Below are positions 24,002 through 32,310 of a DNA stretch of 32,341 nucleotides, piece by piece (the stretch's first letter is position 1; each line of letters opens with the position of its first letter). Under the pieces are notes generated by a model. The model had not been told where the DNA came from. It made no database searches and saw only the letters and a program-made list of their open reading frames with translations. This stretch comes from an uncultured Oscillospiraceae bacterium (GTDB lineage Bacteria > Bacillota > Clostridia > Oscillospirales > Oscillospiraceae). The position numbers were made by a program, and so were the translations under genes. The stretch covers positions 1 to 32,341 of the forward strand of contig CANQTO010000034.1 in assembly GCA_947626785.1 (NCBI GenBank). Direction: 5' to 3'.

Positions 24002-24946
24002 CTACTTGATGGCGGGGGCCTTGACGGAGGAGAAGAGCTCCTCCAGCAAGGCGGCCCGCTCCGCCTCAGAGCTCAGCTCCTGGGTCCAGATCAGCCGGTG
24101 GCTGATGCAGTCGGAAAAGATGAAGCGCACGTCCTTGGGCAGCACGTAGTCCCGGCCCTGGATCCAGGCTGTGGCCTTAGCCAGGGCCGTCAGAGCCAGG
24201 GAGGCCCGGGGGCTGGCCCCCTGGAGGATGCGCCGGTCCTCCCGGGTCCGGGCGCAGAGGCGCACGATGTAGTCGATCAGCTCATCCTTCACAAAGACCC
24301 GCTCCACCTCCAGCCGCAGGCGGATCAGCTCCTCCCGGCTGACCACCTGGAGCACCGTGTCCATGGCGACGCCCTTTTGCCGGCGGCGGATCATCTCCAC
24401 CTCGTCCTCGTGGGCGGGGTAGCCCATGGAGAGCCGGAGCATGAAGCGGTCCATCTGGGAGTCCGGGAGCATCTGGGTGCCCTTGGCTCCGGTGGGGTTC
24501 TGGGTGGCGATGACCAGGAAGGGCTGGGGCACGGCGTAGGTCTTGCCGTCCATCGTCACTTCCCCCTCCTCCATGGCCTGCAGGAGGGCGGACTGGGTCC
24601 GGCTGGTGGCCCGGTTCAGCTCGTCGGCCAGAAAGAGGTTGCAGAGAACGGCGCCCTTCTGATAAGTCATGGCGCCGGTGTTCTTGTCGTAGATGGAGTA
24701 GCCTGTGATATCCGAGGGCAGCACGTCCGGCGTGAACTGGACCCGGTTATACTCCAGGCCCAGGGCCCGGGACAGGGCCACCGCCAGGGTGGTCTTGCCC
24801 ACGCCGGGGATGTCCTCCATCAGGATATGCCCGCCTGCCAGGACGGCCAGGAGCACCTTGATGATGATCTCGTCCTTGCCCACGATGGCCTTGCCCACCT
24901 CGTGGACGATGGACCGGGCGCTGCCGATGGAATTGATCGCACTCAT
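24002..24946 (-). CDS. MoxR-family AAA+ ATPase
   Basis: Cytosolic AAA+ chaperone-like ATPase of about 314 residues. Walker A is in IPGVGKTTLA (about 45-54), Walker B in LFLADELNRA, sensor-type segment VIATQNPTGAKGT, and a C-terminal AAA lid. MoxR ATPases help fold or activate partners, here most likely the DUF58 and transglutaminase proteins encoded next. The second of two close in-frame ATG codons (24946) is preferred because GGAG on the minus strand is 8 nt from it but only 2 nt from the first (24952). Confidence 0.93.
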   Translation of the reverse strand: MSAINSIGSARSIVHEVGKAIVGKDEIIIKVLLAVLAGGHILMEDIPGVGKTTLAVALSRALGLEYNRVQFTPDVLPSDITGYSIYDKNTGAMTYQKGAVLCNLFLADELNRATSRTQSALLQAMEEGEVTMDGKTYAVPQPFLVIATQNPTGAKGTQMLPDSQMDRFMLRLSMGYPAHEDEVEMIRRRQKGVAMDTVLQVVSREELIRLRLEVERVFVKDELIDYIVRLCARTREDRRILQGASPRASLALTALAKATAWIQGRDYVLPKDVRFIFSDCISHRLIWTQELSSEAERAALLEELFSSVKAPAIK

Positions 24947-24979
24947 ACGCATTTCTCCGAAAGTACAGAAGATGAAAGA

Positions 24980-25028
24980 ATTATATCATCCCGGCGGCGC
25001 GGTTACAAGCTTCTTAAGAAGAATTAAG
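24980..25028 (-). promoter_or_regulatory. moxR operon promoter with upstream TTAAG repeats
   Basis: On the minus strand TTGTAA (complement of 25003-25008) and a perfect TATAAT (complement of 24980-24985) are 17 nt apart. Just upstream, read on the plus strand, CTTAAG (25013-25018) and ATTAAG (25023-25028) form a direct repeat with 10-nt spacing, similar to the repeats at the two lipoprotein promoters. Confidence 0.6.
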
Positions 25029-25062
25029 AAAGCCGAAAGGCGCGAAATAATGCGGCTCTCCC

Positions 25063-25091
25063 TGTACAAGCGGAAATTTATTTGATATAAT
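25063..25091 (+). promoter_or_regulatory. uvrB promoter
   Basis: TGTACA at 25063-25068 (4 of 6) and a perfect TATAAT at 25086-25091 are separated by 17 nt. I looked for a Bacillus-type LexA operator (GAAC-N4-GTTC) between 24953 and 25125 and saw none. Confidence 0.65.
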
Positions 25092-25125
25092 ACTTTTTCA
25101 GAAATCTGGCCATGGAGGCATCAAA

Positions 25126-27090
25126 ATGAACGAGTTTAAGCTGCACGCGCCCTATCAGCCCACCGGCGACCAGCCGGAGGCCATCGAGGCGCTGGTGCAG
25201 GGCATAGAGCTGGGGATCGACGAGCAGGTGCTCCTGGGCGTCACCGGCTCCGGCAAGACCTTCACCATGGCCAACATCATTCAGCGCCTCAACCGGCCCA
25301 CCCTGGTCCTGGCCCACAACAAGACCCTGGCCGCCCAGCTGTGCAGCGAGTTCAAGGAGTTCTTCCCGGAAAACGCCGTGGAGTATTTCGTCAGCTATTA
25401 CGACTACTACCAGCCGGAGGCCTACATCCCCCATACCGACACCTTTATCGAGAAGGACTGCTCCATCAACGACGAGATCGAGCGCCTGCGGCACAGCGCC
25501 ACCTCCAGCCTCTTTGAGCGGCGGGACGTGATCGTGGTGGCCTCCGTATCCTGCATCTACGGCCTGGGGGACCCCATCGACTACGCCAACATGGTCATCT
25601 CCCTGCGGCCCGGCCAGGTCCGCAGCTTTGACGAGCTGCTGCGCAAGCTGGTGGAGATCCGCTATGAGCGAAACGACATCGCCTTTGAGCGCAACATGTT
25701 CCGGGTCCGGGGGGACACGGTGGAGATCTTCCCGGCCTACTCCAACGACAAGGCCATCCGTGTTGAGTTCTTCGGGGACGAGGTGGACCGGATCAGCGAG
25801 ATCAACGTGGTCACCGGCGCTCCCACCCGTATCCTCAACCACGCGGCCATCTACCCGGCCAGCCACTACGTGACCACCAAGGAGAAAATGGCGGAGGCCA
25901 TCGTCCGCATCCGGGAGGAGTGCGACGAGCGGGTAAAGTATTTTGAAAACGCCGGGAAGCTGATCGAGGCCCAGCGCATCCGCCAGCGGACGGATTACGA
26001 CATCGAGATGATGCAGGAGCTGGGTTACTGCACCGGCATCGAGAACTATTCCCGGGTCATCTCTGACCGGGCCCCGGGCAGCCCGCCCATGACCCTGCTG
26101 GACTATTTCCCTAAGGACTTTCTGCTCTTCGTGGACGAGAGCCACGTGACCCTGCCCCAGGTCCGGGCCATGTACCGGGGGGACCGGGCCAGGAAGGAGA
26201 GCCTGGTGGACTATGGCTTCCGGCTGCCCTCGGCTTTTGACAACCGGCCGCTGAAATTTGAGGAGTTTGTCCAGCGCATCCACCAGCGGGTCTACGTCTC
26301 CGCTACCCCCGGCCCCTACGAGCGTGAGCGGGCGGGGCAGATCGCCGAGCAGATCATCCGGCCCACCGGGCTTCTGGACCCGGAGATCTTCGTCCGGCCC
26401 ATTGAGGGCCAGATCGACGACCTGATCGGGGAGATCAACGCCAAGATCGAGCGGGACCAGCGCTGCCTGGTCACGACCCTGACCAAGAAGATGGCGGAGG
26501 ACCTGTCGGAGTATCTGACCAGTTCCGGCATCCGCTGCCGCTATATGCACCACGATATCGGCGCTATCGAGCGGATGGAGATCATCCGGGACCTGCGCCT
26601 GGGGGAGTTTGACGTGCTGGTGGGCATCAACCTGCTGCGGGAGGGCCTGGATATCCCAGAGGTGGGTTTAGTCGCCATCCTGGACGCGGACAAGGAGGGC
26701 TTCCTGCGCAGCGAGACCAGCCTCATCCAGACGGTGGGCCGGGCGGCCCGGAACGCGGAGAGTAAGGTGCTCATGTACGCGGATGTGATCACCCCCTCCA
26801 TGCAGGCCTGCATCGACGAGACCAACCGCCGCCGGGAAAAGCAGATGACCTACAACGCGGAGCACGGCATCGTCCCCAAGACCATCGTCAAGAGCGTCCG
26901 GGACCTGATCGAGATCTCCGCCGACGCCACCGCCGTCACCAAGGCCAACGGCGTCCGGATGACGGAGCGGGAGCGGAAAGAGCTGATCGAGCAGCTGGAG
27001 GGCAAGATGCGCAAGGCCGCTCAGATGCTGGAATACGAGATCGCCGCCCAGTTCAGGGACGAGATCATCCGCCTGCGGGGCGAGAAGTGA
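25126..27090 (+). CDS. uvrB: Excinuclease ABC subunit B
   Basis: UvrB receives damaged DNA from UvrA, verifies the lesion and recruits UvrC for nucleotide excision repair. The 654-residue product is full length: Walker [10 protein letters not shown] (about 39-47), the beta-hairpin region [24 protein letters not shown]-type box [10 protein letters not shown], helicase motif VSATPGPYE, motif VI segment TVGRAARN, and a C-terminal UVR domain (about 620-650). GGAGG at 25114-25118 supports the ATG. The common partner uvrA is not next to it; polA follows after 9 nt. Confidence 0.98.
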   Translation: MNEFKLHAPYQPTGDQPEAIEALVQGIELGIDEQVLLGVTGSGKTFTMANIIQRLNRPTLVLAHNKTLAAQLCSEFKEFFPENAVEYFVSYYDYYQPEAYIPHTDTFIEKDCSINDEIERLRHSATSSLFERRDVIVVASVSCIYGLGDPIDYANMVISLRPGQVRSFDELLRKLVEIRYERNDIAFERNMFRVRGDTVEIFPAYSNDKAIRVEFFGDEVDRISEINVVTGAPTRILNHAAIYPASHYVTTKEKMAEAIVRIREECDERVKYFENAGKLIEAQRIRQRTDYDIEMMQELGYCTGIENYSRVISDRAPGSPPMTLLDYFPKDFLLFVDESHVTLPQVRAMYRGDRARKESLVDYGFRLPSAFDNRPLKFEEFVQRIHQRVYVSATPGPYERERAGQIAEQIIRPTGLLDPEIFVRPIEGQIDDLIGEINAKIERDQRCLVTTLTKKMAEDLSEYLTSSGIRCRYMHHDIGAIERMEIIRDLRLGEFDVLVGINLLREGLDIPEVGLVAILDADKEGFLRSETSLIQTVGRAARNAESKVLMYADVITPSMQACIDETNRRREKQMTYNAEHGIVPKTIVKSVRDLIEISADATAVTKANGVRMTERERKELIEQLEGKMRKAAQMLEYEIAAQFRDEIIRLRGEK

Positions 27091-27099
27091 GGTTTGACT

Positions 27100-29658
27100 A
27101 TGAAACTGATGATTTTGGACGGGAACAGCATCGTCAACCGGGCCTTTTTCGGCGTCCGGATGCTCAACGCCCCGGATGGCACGCCCACCAACGCCGTCTA
27201 CGGCTTCGTCGCTATTTTGCAGCGGCTGCTGGAGGAGCAGAAGCCGGAGGCCCTGTGCGTCAGCTTTGACCTGCCCGCGCCTACCTTCCGGCACAAGAGC
27301 TACGCCGGGTACAAGGCCCAGCGCAAGGGCATGCCCGAGGAGCTGGCGGTGCAGATGCCCCTTTTGAAGGAGCTGCTGGACGATATGGGCGTCCGCCGCT
27401 ACGAGCTGGAGGGCTATGAGGCGGACGATATCCTGGGCACCGCCTCCGCTGTCTGTGAAAAAGAGGGCTGGGACTGCGTCATCGTCACCGGCGACAAGGA
27501 CAGCCTCCAGCTGGTCAGCGACAGGACCAGCGTATGCAACGTAAAGACCCGCATGGGCCAGACGGAGACCATTCTCTACACCCCCCAGGTCTTTGAGGCG
27601 GAATACGGCTTCGGGCCGGAGCGGATGGTGGACCTGAAGGCCCTGATGGGGGACAGCTCCGACAACATCCCCGGCGTCCCCGGCGTGGGGGAGAAGACCG
27701 CCCTGGACCTGCTGCGGCGCTTCGGGACCCTGGACAATATCTACGCCTCCCTGGACACCTTGGATATCAAGGAGGGCGTGCGCAAAAAGCTGCGGGAGGG
27801 GGAGGAGAGCGCCCGGATGTCCTATGAGCTGGCCACCATTGTCCGGGACGCGCCCCTGAGCTTCAAGCCGGAAGAAAACCTCTGGGATCACAACTACACG
27901 GCCGCGCTCTATGGGCTGATGAAGCGGCTGGGCTTCAACAAATTTATCGAGAAGTGGGGCCTGAGCCCGGAGGACGCTCCCTCCCAGGAGAACACAGTCC
28001 CTGCCATGGAGCGGCTGGAGCTCACCGGCGAGGAGGAGCTGGAAAGCTTCCGAAAAGCCGTGGAGAAGGCGGACCTGATCGCCGTCTGGCCCCTGGAGGG
28101 CTTGGACCGGCTGGAGGTCTGCGACGGGGAGCGGGTGTACACCGCCTCCTGGAACCTGCTGGGGGAGGCCTACGACGGCGTACTGCGCCTGGTCTTCGAC
28201 CCGGAGAAAAAGAAGCTGGCCCATGAGCTGAAGGACCTGCTGGGCCTGCTGCTGGAGGAGAAGCTGCCGGCGGAGGGCTTCGTGTTCGACACCGTTCTGG
28301 CCGCCTATCTGCTGGACGCCACCGCCAGCGACTACAGCCTGGGCAGGCTCTCTATGGGCTGGCTGGGCGCAGAGCTGGGCGGGGCAGAGGCCGTCTACCG
28401 GCTGTATGAGCCCCTGTTTGCCAAACTCAAGGAGCTGGGCATGGACGAGCTCTACTTCACCGCGGAGCTGCCCCTCTGCCGGGTGCTGGCGGATATGGAG
28501 CGGAGCGGCTTCTTTGTGGACCGGAAGGCCCTGTACGAGTTCGGAGAGAGCCTGAACGAGGGCATCGCCGCCCTCCAGAGCAGCATCTGGGCCCATGCGG
28601 GCCGGGAGTTCAATATCAATTCTCCCAAGCAGTTGGGGGAGATCCTCTTCGACGAGCTGATGCTGCCCTCCGGGAAAAAGACCAGGACCGGCTGGAGCAC
28701 CAACGCGGACGTGCTGGAAAAGCTCCGGGGCAAGCACCCCATCGTGGACGAGGTGCTGGATTACCGGATGCTGACCAAGCTGAAATCCACCTACGCCGAT
28801 GGGCTGCTGAAGGTCATTTCCCAGGACGGCCGCATCCACACCAATTTCCAGATGACCGTCACCGCCACGGGCCGCCTGTCCTCTACCGAGCCCAATCTGC
28901 AGAACATCCCCGTGCGCAGAAAGCTGGGGGCCCAGATCCGGAATATGTTCGTGGCGGCGCCGGGCATGGTGCTGGTGGACGCGGACTACAGCCAGATCGA
29001 GCTGCGGCTGCTGGCCCACATCTCAGGGGACGAGGCCATGCGGGAGGCCTTCCTCAGCGGGGAGGACTTCCACGCGGTCACCGCCTCCCGGGTCTTCGGC
29101 GTCCCCCTGGCGGAGGTCACGCCGCTGCTGCGCAGCCGGGCCAAAGCCGTCAACTTCGGCATCGTCTACGGCATCTCCGCCTTCTCCCTGGCCCAGGACA
29201 TCGGCGTCTACACCAACGAGGCCAAGGCCTACATGGACGCCTACCTGGAGAAATACAGCGGCGTGCGGGACTATATGAAGGCCATCGTGGAGAAGGCCCG
29301 GGCGGACGGCTATGTGGCGACCATCTACGGCCGCCGACGGTATCTGCCGGAGCTGAAGAGCTCCAACTTCAATATGCGCTCCTTCGGGGAGCGGGTTGCG
29401 CTGAATATGCCCATCCAGGGCACGGCCGCCGACCTGATCAAACTGGCGATGGTCCACGTCTATGAGCGGCTCCGGTCCGAAAAGCTCCGTGCCCGGCTGA
29501 TCCTCCAGGTCCACGACGAGCTGATCGTGGAGTGCCCGGAGGAGGAGGCAGGGACCGTAGGGGAGATCCTGCGGCAGGAAATGGAGCAGGTGGCCCAGCT
29601 CGCGGTGCCCCTGACGGTGGATGTCCACTCCGGCCACTCCTGGGCCGAGGCCCACTGA
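27100..29658 (+). CDS. polA: DNA polymerase I
   Basis: Fills gaps after excision repair and removes Okazaki primers. The 852-residue product contains the 5'-3' exonuclease domain (about 1-290; GYEADDILG, GDKDSLQLVS, GDSSDNIPGVPGVGEKTA), a 3'-5' exonuclease-like domain (about 300-470), and the polymerase domain with motif A DADYSQIELR, motif B RSRAKAVNFGIVYG and motif C LQVHDELIVE. The DxE of Exo I and the Yx3D of Exo III are not visible, so proofreading is probably lost, as in Bacillus-type enzymes. GAGG at 27089-27092 sets the ATG. Placement after uvrB fits joint repair use. Confidence 0.97.
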   Translation: MKLMILDGNSIVNRAFFGVRMLNAPDGTPTNAVYGFVAILQRLLEEQKPEALCVSFDLPAPTFRHKSYAGYKAQRKGMPEELAVQMPLLKELLDDMGVRRYELEGYEADDILGTASAVCEKEGWDCVIVTGDKDSLQLVSDRTSVCNVKTRMGQTETILYTPQVFEAEYGFGPERMVDLKALMGDSSDNIPGVPGVGEKTALDLLRRFGTLDNIYASLDTLDIKEGVRKKLREGEESARMSYELATIVRDAPLSFKPEENLWDHNYTAALYGLMKRLGFNKFIEKWGLSPEDAPSQENTVPAMERLELTGEEELESFRKAVEKADLIAVWPLEGLDRLEVCDGERVYTASWNLLGEAYDGVLRLVFDPEKKKLAHELKDLLGLLLEEKLPAEGFVFDTVLAAYLLDATASDYSLGRLSMGWLGAELGGAEAVYRLYEPLFAKLKELGMDELYFTAELPLCRVLADMERSGFFVDRKALYEFGESLNEGIAALQSSIWAHAGREFNINSPKQLGEILFDELMLPSGKKTRTGWSTNADVLEKLRGKHPIVDEVLDYRMLTKLKSTYADGLLKVISQDGRIHTNFQMTVTATGRLSSTEPNLQNIPVRRKLGAQIRNMFVAAPGMVLVDADYSQIELRLLAHISGDEAMREAFLSGEDFHAVTASRVFGVPLAEVTPLLRSRAKAVNFGIVYGISAFSLAQDIGVYTNEAKAYMDAYLEKYSGVRDYMKAIVEKARADGYVATIYGRRRYLPELKSSNFNMRSFGERVALNMPIQGTAADLIKLAMVHVYERLRSEKLRARLILQVHDELIVECPEEEAGTVGEILRQEMEQVAQLAVPLTVDVHSGHSWAEAH

Positions 29659-30104
29659 TGGAGCTTAGGATCGTCGACGCGGAGCCGCGGCATCTGGCCC
29701 AGCTCGTCAAGTTGGAGCATAGCTGCTTTTCCCTGCCCTGGACAGAGCAGCAGCTTTTAGGACAGCTGCGGGACGACATGCACGAGTTTTTGGCGGCGGA
29801 GGGCCCGGAGGGGGCGCTGCTGGGCTATGTGGGCATGACCTGCGTTCTGGACGAGGGCTATATCTCCAACGTGGCGGTGGACCCGGCCTGCCGCCGGCAG
29901 GGCATCGGGGACCGGCTCATCGAGGCCATGCTCCGCCGGGCGGAGGAGCGGGAGCTGGCCTTCGTGACCTTAGAGGCGCGGCAGAGCAATCTGGCCGCCC
30001 TCCGGCTCTATGAAAAACACGGTTTTGTCCCGGTGGGCAGGCGGAAGAACTACTACGATCTGCCCCGGGAGGATGCCGTTCTGATGACAAAATATTTGAA
30101 ATGA
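29658..30104 (+). CDS. rimI: Ribosomal protein S18-alanine N-acetyltransferase
   Basis: GNAT-fold acetyltransferase of 148 residues, the family length. The acetyl-CoA loop RRQGIGDRL (about 79-87), the beta4 segment ISNVAVDPACR and the C-terminal EARQSNLAALRLYEKHGF are typical of RimI, which acetylates the N-terminal alanine of S18. The start overlaps the polA stop by one base (TGATG), so the two are coupled. It precedes tsaD, as in the common tsaB-rimI-tsaD order, but tsaB and tsaE are missing here. Specificity within GNATs is inferred from context. Confidence 0.88.
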   Translation: MELRIVDAEPRHLAQLVKLEHSCFSLPWTEQQLLGQLRDDMHEFLAAEGPEGALLGYVGMTCVLDEGYISNVAVDPACRRQGIGDRLIEAMLRRAEERELAFVTLEARQSNLAALRLYEKHGFVPVGRRKNYYDLPREDAVLMTKYLK

Positions 30105-30113
30105 GGGTCTGTT

Positions 30114-31115
30114 TTGCGTATTTTAGCCTTTGAAAGCACCTGTGATGAGACTGCCGCCGCCATCGTGGAGGACGGGCGGCGGGTCCTGACCGACCAGATC
30201 TTTTCCCAGGCGGAGCTCCACGCGGTATACGGCGGTGTGGTGCCGGAGATCGCCTCCCGCTGCCATGTGGAGTCCATCTCCCTTTTGGCAGAGCGGGCCG
30301 TCCAGGCCGCCGGGATGGAGAAGAGGGACCTGGACGCGATCGCGGTGTCCTATGCCCCCGGGCTCATCGGGGCCGTGCTGGTGGGGGTGAACTTCGCCAA
30401 GTCCTGCGCCCTGGCGCTGAACAAGCCGCTGATCCCCGTCCACCATATCCGGGGCCACATCGCGGCAAACTACCTGGCCTATCCGGAGCTGGAACCGCCC
30501 TTCCTGTGCCTGGCCATCTCCGGCGGCAACACCCTGCTGGTGGATGTGCGCGGTTACACGGATATGAAGATCCTGGGCGCCACCCGGGACGACGCGGCAG
30601 GGGAGTGCTTTGACAAGACGGCCCGGGTGCTGGGTCTGCCCTATCCGGGGGGCCGCCCCATCGACCTGCTGGCCCAGGGCGGGGACGACAGCCGCTACGT
30701 CTTTCCTATCTCCCACGTGGACGGAAACCCCTATGACATGAGCTTTTCCGGGCTGAAGACGGCGGTCATCAACCTGGTGCACAACACCCAGCAGAAGGGA
30801 GAGGAGCTGGACAGGGCCTCTCTGGCCGCCTCCTTCACTAAGGCTGTCAGCGACAGCCTGGTCCCCCGGACCATCCAGGCCGCCCGGGAGCTGGGCCGGG
30901 ATAAGATCGCCGTGGCCGGCGGCGTGGCTGCCAACTCCCGCATCCGGGCGGATTTCCAGCGGGCAGCCGAGGAAAACGGCCTCAAGCTCTACATCCCGCC
31001 GCTGAAGCTCTGCGGGGACAACGGCGCTATGATCGGCGCTCAGGCCTATTATGAATACCTGGCCGGCGTGCGGGCCGGGAGCGATCTGAACGCATACGCG
31101 ACTATGGACATATAG
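30114..31115 (+). CDS. tsaD: tRNA N6-adenosine threonylcarbamoyltransferase
   Basis: TsaD transfers the threonylcarbamoyl group from TC-AMP to A37 of ANN-decoding tRNAs, completing t6A. The 333-residue product has the Kae1/TsaD metal motif VHHIRGHIAANYL (HxxxH), the N-terminal ESTCDETAAA, and the C-terminal VAGGVAANSRIR and GDNGAMIG segments. It starts with TTG at 30114, supported by GAGGG at 30103-30107 (6 nt) and by the start of homology at MRILAFES. The TC-AMP it uses would come from the TsaC domain encoded at 4054. Confidence 0.96.
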   Translation: MRILAFESTCDETAAAIVEDGRRVLTDQIFSQAELHAVYGGVVPEIASRCHVESISLLAERAVQAAGMEKRDLDAIAVSYAPGLIGAVLVGVNFAKSCALALNKPLIPVHHIRGHIAANYLAYPELEPPFLCLAISGGNTLLVDVRGYTDMKILGATRDDAAGECFDKTARVLGLPYPGGRPIDLLAQGGDDSRYVFPISHVDGNPYDMSFSGLKTAVINLVHNTQQKGEELDRASLAASFTKAVSDSLVPRTIQAARELGRDKIAVAGGVAANSRIRADFQRAAEENGLKLYIPPLKLCGDNGAMIGAQAYYEYLAGVRAGSDLNAYATMDI

Positions 31116-31129
31116 GAGACAGGGAGACC

Positions 31130-31840
31130 ATGCCTGGGAAAGAGACAAAGAACGATACGCCCCATAAAGGCCACCGTGACCGGCTTCGCAGCCGTTTTAT
31201 CGAACATGGTCTGGAGAGCTTCAACGAGATCAACGCCCTTGAGCTGCTTTTGTTCTATGCCATCCCCCAAAAGGATGTGAATCCTATCGCCCATGAGCTT
31301 CTGGACCGATTCGGCTCTCTGGACGGGGTGTTTGCGGCCTCTCATCAGGAGCTCTGTTCCGTCAAAGGGATCAAGGACGGGACTGCGGCTCTGATCCGCC
31401 TGGTGCCGCAGATCCTGCGTAAGAGCAAGGTCGCTGTGGCCAATGAGATGAAGACCATCCGCAGCACCAAGGATGCCGGAAACTATCTGCTGCCCCGCTT
31501 TATGAATGAAGAGGACGAGGTGCTGTACATGGTCTGCCTGGATACCCAGAAGCGGGTCATCAGCTGTACCGAGATGGGCCGGGGAGTGGTCAACGCGGTT
31601 AGCGCCAACATCCGCAAGCTGGTGGAGACCGCGCTGAAGCAGAAGGCCAGCTCCGTCATTATCGCCCACAACCACCCGGACGGTGTCGCTCTTCCTTCAG
31701 CGGAGGACGACGCGGTGACCAAGCAGCTCCGCTCTGCCCTGAGTCTGGTAGATATCCAGCTGACGGACCACATCATCGTAGCGGGCGACGACTATGTCTC
31801 CTACCGGGATTCCGGGATGTTTGACCTGTTCCGCTGGTAA
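31130..31840 (+). CDS. radC: RadC family JAB/MPN domain protein
   Basis: Product of 236 residues with an N-terminal helix-hairpin-helix region (about 20-100; ALELLLFYAIPQKDVNPIA, LCSVKGIKDG) and a JAMM metalloprotease-like domain, with Glu in TEMGRG and the metal motif HNHPDGVALPSAEDD. Named for a reported DNA repair phenotype that was later questioned; the actual activity is unknown. A ribosome binding site (GGGAG at 31122-31126 or AGGAG at 31114-31118) precedes the ATG. It starts 14 nt after tsaD and closes the uvrB-radC run. Confidence 0.92.
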   Translation: MPGKETKNDTPHKGHRDRLRSRFIEHGLESFNEINALELLLFYAIPQKDVNPIAHELLDRFGSLDGVFAASHQELCSVKGIKDGTAALIRLVPQILRKSKVAVANEMKTIRSTKDAGNYLLPRFMNEEDEVLYMVCLDTQKRVISCTEMGRGVVNAVSANIRKLVETALKQKASSVIIAHNHPDGVALPSAEDDAVTKQLRSALSLVDIQLTDHIIVAGDDYVSYRDSGMFDLFRW

Positions 31841-31910
31841 AAAGATGGATTATGTAAATCAGAATATGTAATCAAATTGTCATCAATTCTTGCCTGACCA
31901 TCGGATGAAG

Positions 31911-31942
31911 GCCCGGATTTTCCCGAAAGAAGCGGGCTTTTT
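31911..31942 (+). terminator. Probable terminator after radC
   Basis: GCCCG at 31911-31915 pairs with CGGGC at 31933-31937, followed by TTTTT at 31938-31942. The stem is short and the loop long (17 nt), so this is a weak call. Confidence 0.5.
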
Positions 31943-31954
31943 CCTGCCTGGGGG

Positions 31955-31984
31955 TGTTGAAAACTCTGTTGAAAATGTTGATAA
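31955..31984. other. Three DnaA-box-like direct repeats in an AT-rich gene-free stretch
   Basis: TGTTGAAAA (31955-31963), TGTTGAAAA (31967-31975) and TGTTGATAA (31976-31984) stand in one direction; the last differs by one base from the DnaA box TGTGGATAA. The surrounding 31841-32234 is AT-rich compared with the neighbouring genes and contains no plausible gene. Whether DnaA binds here is unknown. Confidence 0.4.
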
Positions 31985-32069
31985 CTCTTTGGAGAATAAT
32001 TTTCACTTTCGATTATGTAACTTTTTGAAGCAAAATTTTATCCGCCAAAAAGTTCGGAAATTTTAAAGG

Positions 32070-32102
32070 AAAGAGAAACGATTTGCCAAATGGTTCTCTT
32101 TT
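32070..32102 (+). other. Hairpin with T run in the radC-tRNA gap
   Basis: AAAGAGAA at 32070-32077 pairs with TTCTCTTT at 32094-32101, with ATTT/AAAT pairing inside and a final T run. It could be a weak terminator or the end of a small RNA; no clear promoter was found in front of it. Confidence 0.3.
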
Positions 32103-32190
32103 GGATGATGGGAACGCTTGAGATTTTCCAATCGGAAACAAAATAATACAGAGCGTGATATTCTCGGAAAAGAAGACGGCGTTTTTTTCG

Positions 32191-32219
32191 TTGACTTCTT
32201 TGGCCGCTTATGTTAAACT
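32191..32219 (+). promoter_or_regulatory. Promoter of the tRNA-Thr gene
   Basis: TTGACT at 32191-32196 (5 of 6) and TAAACT at 32214-32219 (4 of 6) are 17 nt apart, placing the start about 10 nt before the mature tRNA. Confidence 0.7.
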
Positions 32220-32234
32220 GTTAAACGTTCAAGC

Positions 32235-32310
32235 GCTGGAATAGCTCAGTCGGTAGAGCAGCTGATTCGTAATCAGCAGGTCGCGTGTTCGAGTCACGTT
32301 TCCAGCTCCA
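32235..32310 (+). tRNA. tRNA-Thr (anticodon CGT)
   Basis: A full cloverleaf of 76 nt with encoded CCA: acceptor GCTGGAA/TTCCAGC, D stem GCTC/GAGC, anticodon stem GCTGA/TCAGC with loop TTCGTAA, T stem GCGTG/CACGT with loop TTCGAGT, discriminator T. The anticodon CGT reads ACG (Thr). The 31 nt after it include GCGG-AATA-CCGC, possibly the start of a terminator that is cut by the window end. Confidence 0.97.

Noticed and set aside
25030-25125. LexA/SOS operator before uvrB
   Set aside because: No GAAC-N4-GTTC palindrome or close variant is visible, so SOS control is not supported here.
26668-29019. Minus-strand open frame of 783 codons opposite uvrB and polA
   Set aside because: It spans two well-supported genes, is rich in Gln/His/Leu/Gly as expected for antisense GC-rich sequence, and has no recognised domain.
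31841-32234. Integrated mobile element at the tRNA-Thr gene
   Set aside because: No integrase, transposase or direct repeat of the tRNA 3' end is found in the window; the downstream side of the tRNA is cut off, so this cannot be tested.
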